Positions 11,584-21,825 of a stretch of DNA of 64,000 bases are shown one piece after another. The position numbers and the translations under genes were made by a program. This DNA is from Trichosporon coremiiforme (taxonomy: Eukaryota > Basidiomycota > Tremellomycetes > Trichosporonales > Trichosporonaceae): the NCBI GenBank assembly GCA_039545355.1, contig BCJJ01000002.1, positions 1,265,956 through 1,329,955 on the forward strand. Reading direction: 5' to 3'. Every line of letters starts with the position of its first letter. Position 1 is the stretch's first letter. The notes beneath the pieces were generated by a model. The model was not told the origin of the DNA. It searched no databases and saw nothing but the letters and a program-made list of their open reading frames with translations.

Positions 11584-14500
11584 TCACTTTTTAGCCTTGA
11601 GGCGGTTCGAGGAGCGTGTCCCCTTGCTTCCCGACTTGGCCTTGGTCTTCTTCGCCTTGGACGTGGACGGACCTGCCGCAGACGCAGAGGCATCATTGAC
11701 CGCGACAACAGGGGTGGCTGGGTCCAGCTCGTCAAGCAGCGAGCGCAGGTGTTTCGCGGCGACGTCAAACGGCGTCTGCGACGACGACGCGCCCGAAGAC
11801 GTGCTCGGCGGGGAGATGCCAAAGTAGTCTCTGTTAGTCGGCTTGCCGTCGTCCTCGGCCGTCCAGCGGTCGAGCTGCGCGCGGATAGCCTTGGCCTTCA
11901 GGCGGAAATGCGTCTTGACCTCGTTCTCGAACGGGAACGGCGGGTCCTTCAGGTTGTTCGCCATCGCGTCCACGAGCACCATGCGGCGCACGTTGGCTGA
12001 GTACGCCTTGCTCGAGGTAGTCTGGCGTTAGTTTAGGCACGCACACTATACACTTACGCCAGCCTGATTGGCCCACCCCGGCTCATTCAGGTACGGCTCG
12101 TCGCAGAAAATGAGGCTCTGGATCGAGATGAGCACCTGCAGCAGCGTCGACTTGCCCGAGATCCACCCGGGGCCGCTCCACGTGCCGAGCAGCGACAAGC
12201 ACACCTTGCCGTCTGCGTACAGGTTCGGATTGTACCGGTACTTGCCGCCGTTCGTCGTCATCGACTTGACCAGCGGGCACGAGTGGTTGTAGTCGAGTGG
12301 CAGGAAAATGTCGAACAGAAAGCAACCGTTCTCATACGGCGTGCCCTCGGGGCCAATAATCATGGCCTTGATGCAGTCGACGCGCGCGTCGTCAACACGG
12401 ATGAAGATGGTCGAGCCCCACGCAGCGGGCAGGCTCGTGGTAAGAATCGCGAGCTCCTTTGCGATCGCGAGAGACCGCTTGGGTGCGTCCTGATGTCAGC
12501 TGGCACTTCGACGCTGTTTGTAGCTTACCGTGCCCACGAGCGTCTGGATGTTGCTGTTGTACGCATGCGCGTACTTGATCTTGGAAGGGTCTCCGGGATC
12601 GTGCAGGTCGCAGTAGCGGAAGCGCACCCTCTGCGCCCACTCCTCGTCTGTCGTCAGCTCATATCCGCGACGGCTCGAAAGCTCTACTCGCGCTACTCAC
12701 AGACTTTCATCGTCGTCTCGTCGGTGGCAGACGTCTCGATCTTGGGCTGGTCCTCCTCCGTCTCGTACAGTCGGGGGAGAGACTCAAGCATGCGGTTGAC
12801 GAACGCGCGGCCCTTGGTCGCAACGAGCAGGCGGTCGATCTCCGTGCGCGCATCAAGAATGCGGTCACTGGTTGTCAGCTTTTGCAAGCAATCAGCCACA
12901 GCTACCAGAAGGCTGTCAGCATCGCATTCTGCGTGCCGGCCACAGTCAACGCGGTCTCCTTTTGCTTGTCCTTCCTCTTCTGCGCTTCAGCGAGAGACTG
13001 CTGAAGAGGGTCACGCTCGTCACTGTCGTGGTCAGATGCCTGGGGGGCGGACGTGGACGAGAGGCCCTTCAGCGCCGCGGTCGCTTGGGTCACGACCGTT
13101 TCGAGCAGCTCGCGGGGACTCGGAGCGCCCTCGTACGTGACCTCGACTGTGTCGTCGTCGGGGCCTGGGACAGCCTTGACAGCACGCATCTGGGGCATGG
13201 CGAGCATGCTGGCGAGGACTTCGTGGCTAGAGACGACCTCGAGCCAGTCGAACAGCGCGTGGTAGATCTCGGAACGGTTCGACATGTCCATGAGAGAGTC
13301 GTTGCGCAGGAGGTCGCTGACAAACGAGCTGCGGCGGCGGAGGTGCGCAAGCGCAGTGGGGTGGACGAGCAGGTCAGTGGTGTGCCCGCGCTTCACAGCA
13401 GGAAGGTACGCGCGAACCTGGGACAGGAGCTTGGCGGTCGTCTGGTCCTTAAGGAACTGGGACTTTTCGGCAGCAATCTCGCCAGAACGCTGAATTGTCA
13501 GCTGACTTCGAGATCCTTGAAGCTGTACTCACGTCCTCGTGCGCGGCGCCGCTGTATCCGGTGCCCTTCGGCGCCGCCTGGCCCCGTCCGCCGAAACCTC
13601 CAAAGCCATAACCCCCGTCGCTATCGGAAGAATCATCGTCGCCGCCCTGCATCGTGTTCAGGAGTTTCCCTAAAGCGCTCATCTTCCTTTTCTTAGCCGG
13701 GGGTACTCCCGCTGGCTTCTCGATGCGAAGCTGGCTGCCGAACTCCTGCTCGATCATATGGAGGGCGACGCCAAGGATAGCGCCTTGAATCGTGGGACAG
13801 TGGAAAAGAGCCTTGGACTCCTTGCCCTCAGGCGACCCGCCCTTCACTGGAGATGGCTCGCGGACAGGATCCTCGCATGCCGAGCAGACCTTGACGTTGC
13901 ACTTGGGGCACTTGCGCTGGATGTGCCGCTCGAGGTGCGAGACGTAGGCGGGGAAATCGGGCTGGGTGCAGTTAGCAGCACATCCTGGAGGCAACTCACG
14001 AGAAGAGCAAAGAAGTCTTCCGGAGAGCGGTCGAACTCGTGTCCGCAGTTGTTGGGACAGGCGAACTTGCCAGACGTGAGCTTCTCGTACAGCTGGAACA
14101 GGAAGCTTTGCTCGTCTGCTTGTCAGCTACGCTGGAGGCCAATGTGGCACTCACTTCCCTCAGGACAGCCACTCATCCACTCCCCGCGACTGAGGACGCG
14201 GACACGCATCGTCTGCCCCGCGTTGTCCTCGCCGTTAGGGATGGGGATCTGTGCGTAGATCGACTTGAGGGCAGGCTCCAGCAAGGTCTCCGTGCGCTCC
14301 TTGGAGAAGAACACGTTGGCGTACGGGTCGAGGCATGCAGCCGCGCCGTCCTCATCCATGAAGTCTCGTTGTCAACTATAATTCCCAAGCTCCTAGCTTC
14401 TCTTCACGCACCATCAAGCTCGAAGCCTCCATTGTCGTTCTCGCTCATGAAATCATCTTCTCCGTCCGAGAGCATGGATACATCTGCTTCCGAGTCATCG

Positions 14501-14894
14501 GCCTGACTCGTGGAGTCGGGGGTCTGCGGTCAGCTTGGGAAGGCTCGCAGAAGCTTACGCGGAGCCCGCTCTGAGGGTTGGTAGTCACTGGGTCGCCCTC
14601 GTCGTCCGAGGCTATATCGTCGAATTCGCCACTGAAGACGCGTTCCTGGATGTCAGGGAAAGTTCAATGTTCGCCCTTGGAGATAACCGGTCATGCCCCA
14701 GTGAGCGTCCTGAGAGACTCGGCATCCAAGAACAAAGGCTGGCATTACTCACGGCAGCGGCCATGGCATCGCCTTTGGAGCGGTTCAGAGCTGCCAGAGC
14801 TCGTGCGCGGGGAATACCCTGTTGTCAGCTCGCGGGGACTGGTAGAGCTTACCATGTCCAGGAGCTGCCTGAGGGAAACGTCGATCGCGGACAT
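11584..14894 (-). CDS. Large UBE2O/BIRC6-type ubiquitin-conjugating enzyme
   Basis: Twelve exons: 14894-14853, 14818-14753, 14645-14559, 14523-14412, 14364-14155, 14115-14000, 13961-13533, 13489-12906, 12867-12701, 12647-12529, 12489-12058, 12021-11584; 933 residues, every join in frame. The UBC fold (about 645-790) has the BIRC6/UBE2O signature YNPNLYADGKVCLSLLGTW with catalytic Cys near 741, then LISIQSLIF and EPYLNEPG. Upstream, about 192-240, is a Cys/His module (CPNNCGH, later HLERHIQRKCPKC and CSAC) that probably binds zinc. The N-terminus (about 15-45) is short, helical and UBA-like, followed by acidic linkers. The tail is Lys-rich and probably a nuclear signal. By family analogy it may be an E2/E3 hybrid; the substrate is unknown. 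Confidence 0.85.
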
Positions 14895-16437
14895 CGCGGC
14901 AGTGCGGTCCTGCGTGGGAACAGGTCTAGCTCTTATCGATGTGGGAAGCTGATGAGAGGGGTGACAGTGACGATGAGAGGGGTGACAGTGACGATGAGAG
15001 GGAAGACACGACAGTCGGCAGATCAGCTCAAAGTCTGAAAGTGTGGAAAGGGAAGGTGGAGGGCGGAAAGGGTCGAGGGGTCGTGATGATGCGCGTCAAG
15101 GGCGTCAGGCGCGTTGTGGTGGGCTCGTGACAGGGTCGGGGCAGTGGTGCTGACGGAAGGATAAGATAAGAGGGGGATGAGGAGAAGTCGAAAAGAGAAG
15201 TGCGCAGAAAGGAATTGTCGAATGATGTGAAGTGGGCGGAAGGGAAAGGACGGCACGTTAGTGAGTGTCAGCTGCCTGTGGATGATGTACGAAAGTGGAG
15301 GCGAGCGAGTGAGGGCGTCGTTCAAACGGGTGTGATGCTGATGAGGATGAGGTGTGCAGTGTGCGACAGGGGCGAGCTGGAGAGGCGAGCAGGGACGGGC
15401 GCAACCGTGTGCGTAGGGGTGAGAAGAATGCAAGTAGTGCAGAATAGCTGACTGGACAAGACTAGACTTGGTCTACCGGCTGGAGAATGTCGTGCATTCA
15501 GTATCGCTTGCTCGCGGTGGCTGAGTGCCTGTTGGCTGTCCTGTGCACCAGAGTATCCCGGAGTACCGCCGCTCGTTCCTAATCCCTACGTCCCTGCAAC
15601 AGCACTGTTTGAGGTTCGGGATCATATTAGCTGGTCGTCGGTGCAGTGCCCAGCGTGCGAGACGCCTAAACACTACGTCAAGCCCGAACCCTATCTGCCG
15701 GCCATTGTTGGAGCAGCAACCACCTGGGCAACTCCAATCGTCTCTGCCGCATCTTGACAATCTTGGGAAACACGGGACGCGAGGCCGACTGGCCGTCTCG
15801 TAACCTTGCGCTTGGTCGTCGATCCAGGCACCCCTCATCCAGCGCTCAGCGAATGCGAGGCTCGGGACCGTAACCTAACCCCGAGCCGAGGTGCTGTTGC
15901 AGTATGCCGACAAGCCTCCTCGCTCAACTTTCTGCACCGCCGGACGGTCACTGGCGAGCACTGACGGGCGCCGGGGAGGAGCATCGCTGCGGCTCGTCGC
16001 TCCAGTTGACACACCACCGCCTCTCCTGAATGTCACCTCACTGATAAAGACTCCGAACGTCGTAGCTCACGATCCAAAGCTCGCAGCTTGTTGCCGAGGC
16101 TGCCGAGCGTCCCGCCCATGCTCGACACGGGAGACCCTGTCACGAGTAACCCGACCAGCCGTGAAAGCGCGGAGCGAGCTAGGCGGTTCTCAAAGAGCTG
16201 ATGCGCGAAGTGAACTCTGAGAGGATGGCTGCCACCACCTGCGCAGCTTGCTCCACCCTCTAATTGACGAGCGCAACTCAGCAACGTGTTGGAATGCAGT
16301 ATACTCAGGCTGGGCTCGTGGAGCCAACAGAAGCAACTGTGCGACGATCCCAGACAGAATGAAGACATGTCATAAGCTCGACAGCGTTCGTGGAGCGGCA
16401 TGGTATACACAATGATACAACGGAATGCAATCGACGT
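14895..16437. other. Intergenic region, 1.5 kb
   Basis: 5' flank of the large E2 gene and 3' flank of the next minus-strand gene. It contains the 21-bp tandem repeat noted separately and a purine-rich (GA-rich) stretch to about 15300. Frames of 120-136 codons here have no protein-like composition. No RNA gene recognised. Confidence 0.5.
14951..15002. repeat. 21-bp tandem repeat, 2.5 copies
   Basis: The unit GATGAGAGGGGTGACAGTGA(C) occurs at 14951-14971 and 14972-14992, then a partial copy to 15002. It sits 57 bases upstream of the start of the E2 gene, within its likely 5' UTR or core promoter. Confidence 0.9.
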
Positions 16438-17214
16438 CTAAAGCAATCTCGTCAATGACGAGTAGCTCCTGCGTCTGTCAGCTCAGAATCCAGGTATTGC
16501 CAACTGTACCCACGAGATGATAAGCACGACGATCTGAATAAGTCCCCAGAGGAAGGGCACCCATCTGTCCTGTTAGTAACACACGCGGCGCACAGTTCTT
16601 CACCCCTGCATTTCGATCGCTGTACTCACGTAGACATACTAAATCCACCGGCTGCGTAGATAGCCGCGAGTGCGAAGCCGACAACGGTCCCCGAGACGAG
16701 AGACACGAAAGCCGCAGTCGCGGCCATGCAGACGGGGATCAGCGCGAAGAGCCAGAGCGGCAGCGGCTTGATCGTATAGTACAACGGGGTTACGCCATGG
16801 TGGTCGTGCCCTGGTTGCCGCTCGTGATCCCGTTCTTCCTTTGGCGACCACACGAAGCGGGATAGTAGCAGGTTCACGAGCGCTGTCATTGCACAGATGC
16901 AGAAGACACCGCAGGTCATGATGATCGTCCAGATCAGGGTGAACTCCCATTGCGCTGGAGGTTAGCTATATAACCGATTCCGAGGTAGCTAGTGCAACCA
17001 TTCTACTATCTTTCCCCTCATCTCAAGAGGTCAAAAGTTGAGGACGCGGTAGAGAGGGCGATGAAAGTGACTCACCATTGGCATCGTGGAGGAAGAATCC
17101 CTCGCCGTCGACAGTTGAGTCAAACGTCGGGTTGTACAGCGACGGGAACGGCGGGTTGTCGTAAACTACGGGCACCTGTGAGTCCGGGTCGAACGCGGAT
17201 TGCACCTGTCCCAT
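16438..17214 (-). CDS. Small multi-pass membrane protein, unknown function
   Basis: Four exons: 17214-17076, 16954-16630, 16564-16514, 16468-16438; 181 residues. Not recognised. After a soluble N-terminus with a VPVVYDNPPFPSLYNP motif come hydrophobic segments at about 50-75 (FTLIWTIIMTCGVFCICAM), 105-130 (PLWLFALIPVCMAATAAF), 130-150 and 155-171 (WVPFLWGLIQIVVLIIS). A His-rich loop (GHDHHG) lies between the first two and could bind metal. Exon 3 is only 51 nt, and its second possible acceptor (GACAG) was preferred because it keeps the membrane helix. The last donor could instead lie 4 nt downstream, which would lengthen the C-terminus. An upstream reading MSALLRRAYIAPPLPYF looks protein-like but cannot be joined in frame. 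Confidence 0.6.
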
Positions 17215-17617
17215 GGCGGTGGAGACATCGGTGAGTGTTGGGACAACTCACAAAAGTACGGCAGCGGCGGAGCGATGTAAGCGCGCCTAAGGAGGGCGGA
17301 CATGATCGCCACCGAAGTGGAAGGTCAGGTTGGTTCCGCTGTGGGGCCCACGCCGGAAATCGTCCGCCCTGTGCTTGCGATCAGATGCTGCTGCTATGCA
17401 GACAAATGAGTGCAAGAGATGATGGCACCGATGTGGAGAGCAATGATGAGAACAGAGAAAAGAAGCTGGACAGAACTATGACATGCGGTAACTATGCATA
17501 TGGTCTGTGTTACGCGCACAGGCAAGGCGGCGTCGCACCCGCTCCGGCACGGCAGCATGCCTCAGTGCTCTAATCCGGTGCTCGCTTCTGAGCATCTACA
17601 GCCTCCACATCTCTTCC
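17215..17617. other. Intergenic: 5' flank of the small membrane protein gene
   Basis: 403 bp between two minus-strand genes. Nothing recognised beyond a short protein-like stretch at about 17255-17312 (minus) that does not splice in frame into the neighbouring gene. Confidence 0.4.
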
Positions 17618-18564
17618 CTAAGCCTTTGCCTTCTTCGCCTCGCGCTTCTTCTTCAGCGCTTCCATCCTCGCCTTGAGTGCGAGGACCCTGTTGTCCGCGT
17701 CTTCCCTGCGATTGTCAGTTGCAACAAGTCAGACCCAACTTACTGAGCCCTCTGCTCCTCCTCGAGACGCGCAATGATTTCCTCCTTCTCCTCACGCGCT
17801 AGACGCTCTCTCCGCTCCTGCTCCGTTTCCTCGGGCTCCGGTGTAGGTTCTTTCTCCTCCCCCGCCTCGTTGCGCTGGATCAGCACCGGTGCTGCCGAGA
17901 TGGAAGCGACGCCGTCCTCCTCGGACTCCTTGTACCCTACTCGTCGCTTCTTCGTTGCCTTTGTCTTGGCCGTCTCACCCTGGTCGGCTGCTGTCGGTGC
18001 CGGTGCATCGTCGTCGTCGTTCAGAGAAGCGAGGAAGGCATCGAGCTCGGCGTCGCCCTTCTTCTCCTGTTTTGGCGGCGGGGCGGAAGACTCCTCGTCG
18101 TCGTCCTCAGCGACACTCGGCCCCTTCCCTGACGAGAAGAAACCGGCAGGCAGTGATGGCCCGTCGTCCTCGGCCTCTGGTTCCGGCTCTGATACACGTT
18201 GCCGCTTCGCAGTCTCCGGTTCCTGCTCGGCGGCCTGTTTCCGCTTCGCAGCAGCAGCGGCACGCTTCGCCTCTTCGGCCTTCTCGCGTTGTACGCTCTG
18301 CCGGTGCTGTTTCGTGAGAAGGTGCGCGTCCCACTGCTTCACTGGACTGTCAGCTAAATCCAAGCGTCCACCTAGCTGGCGGCCACGGGGGAAAGAAGTG
18401 GAGGGATGGATGCGAAAGGGAGGGTGAGGAGTAGGGAAGAAAGTTAACTTACCTGGTACAGCACAGACGACGCAGCGCAGCTGTCCTGACGCATTGTAGC
18501 TCGCGTAAGGATGCTTGACCTTCGCAGCCGCCTTCTGCGCGCGGAGGAGGGCCTTGGCGTCCAT
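17618..18564 (-). CDS. ZNF830/CCDC16-like zinc-finger coiled-coil protein
   Basis: Three exons, 18564-18453, 18341-17744 and 17705-17618; 265 residues. The N-terminal region (about 1-60) has one C2H2-type finger: LRCVVCAVP in exon 1 and WDAHLLTKQHRQ at the start of exon 2, so the intron splits the finger between its Cys pair and His pair. This is the ZNF830 pattern; animal ZNF830 associates with the spliceosome XAB2 complex. The middle is acidic with Pro/Ala-rich stretches, and the C-terminus (about 205-265) is a highly charged coiled coil rich in Glu, Arg and Lys. The 111-nt first intron is longer than most here. Nuclear role in pre-mRNA processing is inferred from the family. Confidence 0.8.
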
Positions 18565-18754
18565 AATGAAGGATGGATTGATGCAGGATCGGGACAGATT
18601 TGTTGTGAATTAATCGCCGAGTTCAGGTCCCGTGAACAGTCGACCTCCACATGCATCGGCAGCGTCGCGGCGTCGATCGCCCATGCTTCTGGTCTTCACT
18701 CCCTTCTCTCCTCACCTCCACAACCCCCTCAACTGCCTCGAACTCAGTGCCAGA

Positions 18755-19450
18755 ATGCTCGCCAGATTTCTGGGACGCTGGGTGCTCGGCCTGACGCTGC
18801 TCACCGGAGCTCTCGCCGATACCGAGATCCGCAACTTCCGTCTTCCCCTCGATGGACCAGGCAGCACCGTTGTGCCGAACGTGACGTGAGCTCGTCTCTT
18901 GGCGTCGAGCTGACAAGAAGGATTAGCGGTGCGGAGCACGTCCAGCTCGAGGTGAGCCAGGATCAACCCGAGGTCTGGGTCGGCCTCCGCGGCGCGCCGG
19001 GCATGTGGACCGCGCGCGTCTCCTGGCCTGCTAGTGTGAGTACCTCCTGCCCGAGCTTCTTGATGTCATAGCTGACCTCAGAACCCTGCCAAGTTCAACA
19101 TGCACCTGATCCCCTCGACGTCGGACCTGACGCTGCTGCACATTACGTCTCAGCCTCTGACTCCGCGGCTGCGACACGCGCCGCTCGAGGAGCGGGGACT
19201 CATCGCGCTGTCATCGGCCGGAAAGTGGGACTACGACACGCCATTCGACGTTGCGTTCGAGCCGCTCATGTTCGGTGCCGTGCCGCAGGCAACGTTCCGC
19301 ACGCTCCTGCCCACGATCGGAATGCTGCTGCTCCTCGGCGCGGGATTGGCCAAGTACTTCTTCAACCTACTCGACTTTGAGCTCGAGCGTGTTGACAAGG
19401 AGGAAGCCCAGGATATCATGGCTGCAGGAGGCATGAAGAAGACCCAGTAG
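18755..19450 (+). CDS. Type I membrane protein of the secretory pathway, unknown
   Basis: Three exons, 18755-18885, 18921-19035 and 19082-19450; 204 residues. The N-terminus is a signal peptide (MLARFLGRWVLGLTLLTGALA). A lumenal domain of about 130 residues, with alternating hydrophobic residues suggesting a beta sandwich, is followed by one membrane helix at about 160-182 (TLLPTIGMLLLLGAGLAKYF) and a short acidic cytosolic tail. The layout resembles lumenal subunits of the ER membrane protein complex (EMC7/EMC10), but I cannot assign it. The first acceptor is ambiguous: AAG at 18920 or TAG six bases later keep the same frame and differ by two residues. The gene converges with the next one, 153 bp between stops. 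Confidence 0.65.
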
Positions 19451-19603
19451 ACGAGTGTAGTTGTACATGCCAAACATATGATCATTAATGTTGCTGACAG
19501 AGGACCTGAGGGCAGGATAGAGAGAGGAAGGATGGGTAGAGGTGTAAGAGGTAGGAGGGTAAGAGGGTGGGGTACGTGTTTGCTTGGTGCTACAATGTGA
19601 ATA

Positions 19604-21435
19604 CTACAGCTTGAGAACCTCGGCCTCGACGCCGGCCATGTCTGCCTCGTCGTCCTCTACGAGACCGAGCGCATTCTGACGTTAGCTTCCCGATGATATC
19701 GACAAAGCTTACCTTGGAGGGCTGTGAGCGCAAACTGCGCCTACGGCCCGCGACATCTGCCGAGTCGGAGCTGAGGCGCCTGATTTTACGCGGGCTACTT
19801 GCTTCAGTCGACGCAGAGCCAGACGATGGCCTCGGCGCGCGGAGTGTCGATGCCGGCGCTGGTGCCGGGGCGGGTTTCGCTGGTGGCGGCGGTTTTGTCG
19901 GGGAAGGAGTTGGCTTCCCCCACTTGAGCGTCGTCTGCAGCGACCCGCTCTTGGGGCGCTGGAGCTTGAGGCGGAGCGGCATCGGCGACGGCGCCGAAGC
20001 CGGGCTCAGTGCGATGGGCTCGCTGGGCACCGGTGTCGGGGTCGGCGCAGCGCTGGCGGGACTCGACGGGTCGCAGTCGCTCAGACTCGATAACGAACTG
20101 CTCCGGCTGCGCTGGCGCTCTTCCTCAGCCTTCTTCCTCGCTGCTTCCTTCGCGGCAGCTTCTCGGGCAGCAGCTTCTCGCTGTGCGCTCGAGAACAGAC
20201 GGAGCTTGATGACCGGCTGCGGAGTGGACGGGGGTGGGGGCGAGGACGCCGGACTCGCCACGAGAACCTTCATCGCCTTCTCCTTCTCCTTTTCCTTCTC
20301 CTTCTGCCCCTCCTTCGGGAGCAGCTCGTCGTAGCGCCGGAGCACCTCGAGGCCCTCCTTGATGAGGTGCCGGCGGAGCCAGTCGTTTCCCATTGTGGTT
20401 AACTTGCGGCGCCCGCGCTGCCAGGTCGCGTCGCCGTCGCGCGCCAGAATCGCGGCGACCATCGACACCCACTGCGTCTGCGGCAGGTTGCGCAGCAGAT
20501 CCACCCGCGCCTTCATCTTGTAGCGGTTGAACTGCAGCTGCTCGCGTTCCCGGATCCGCTGCCGCTTCTCGAACGCCTCGAAGCGCCGGTGCTGTGCCTC
20601 GTAGTATGCGTCGCTAGTGTCTTCGATCTGCGTGTTAGCTAGTAGACGATGATGACGAGTCTCAAGCCCACCTCGAGTCCGACAACGCCGTGCCGGAGCC
20701 GCTTCGACGGAGAGCGATTCGCGCCCGCGACCATCTCTTGCCGGGCTTCCTCAGCGTCGTCCTCACCCGCCTTGACCATAATCCACGCCGGCGTCTCGAT
20801 GCGCTTGACACCGGGAACAGGCGTGTTCAGAGACGACGACACATGTGAGCCCTTCCCATCGGGAGCACTGCCAGGAGGCAAATCGGGCGCTAACGTCGAA
20901 AGAGCCGATGTAAGAGCGGGAGCCGACGGGCCAGGTGCGCTTGTTCCCCCGGTCGGCGTCGCGATGTGCGCGGCCTGCATGGGCGCGGTCGGCAGACCGG
21001 CCGGCACACTGCTGTCCTCGACGGCATACGTGCCTCTCAGCGGCGCGGTGGTTACACGCACGACGACGCTTTCCGGCGGCGCGGGATCTACGTCTCCTGT
21101 GACTTATCAGTTTTACGGAGTCGCCTGGGCGTGCTGTGTGGGCGACAAGCTGGCGCAGAACATAGTACGCAGCACGCAGCTCGATATCACTTACCCCAGC
21201 GCTCAAGCCAGTCCACGACCATCTCCTCTATGTCGCGTATTCCCTCGGCACCTCCACCAGCTGCCCGCCGCACTCGCGCGGGGAGGACACGGCGTTCGGG
21301 GCCCTTGGCCGTATCCTTTCCCTTAGCTGGACCGGGCGAGGGCGTTGGTGTTCCCCCAGTCGGATCGCGGGGCGGGGGCGGAACACGAAGCATCGGCTTC
21401 AGCCTACCGGTCCGCGGCGAGGCGCGGACAGGCAT
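19604..21435 (-). CDS. Nuclear charged coiled-coil protein, possibly SAS4-domain
   Basis: Four exons, 21435-21195, 21096-20672, 20627-19713, 19675-19604; 550 residues. The central block (about 205-300) starts with an acidic patch and DAYYEAQHRRFEAFEKRQ, then a long basic helix (IREREQLQFNRYKMKARVDL) and a WQRGRRKL element. Its layout resembles the SAS4 domain found in subunits of histone acetyltransferase complexes; this is a tentative reading. The remainder is low complexity: Pro/Ala/Ser-rich with several basic patches ([11 protein letters not shown]) suited to a nuclear protein. The start is the first in-frame ATG; an upstream exon cannot be excluded because a His-rich frame continues 5' without ATG. 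Confidence 0.5.
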
Positions 21436-21825
21436 CGTGTCGGTCGCCGTGTGGTGTCGTTTGCGATGGTGATGGTGGTTGTTGACAGTGCCGACCGGGA
21501 GAACCGAAGCCGTTCCCTTGCCCAATCCGGCGGCCGCGTTCCTCGTCCCTCACCAGTCTGAATCCGCACGCTAACTAGGTTCAATCTCATCACTCACCCC
21601 ATCACACTTCGCTTGTCTGCTCCCAACCTCTTCTCTACATTCTTTCACACCTCGATGGAACACTCGCCTGCACTAGGGAAACGCACTTGGAATCAAGAAT
21701 CACATTTCCATTACTATCTAAAACTACAAAAGGGTTATCGCAACTCGAAGCCTGATGGTACACATTATTTATACCGTTTATTGACACGGCTGAACCTGCT
21801 TCTCTCACACGAGCCGCATCAGGAT
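21436..21825. other. Intergenic spacer, 390 bp
   Basis: 5' flank of the SAS4-like gene and 3' flank of the MAM3-like gene, both on the minus strand. The AT-rich part (about 21650-21790) contains an AAAACTACAAAAGG stretch and probable polyadenylation sequence for the MAM3-like transcript. Nothing else seen. Confidence 0.4.
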
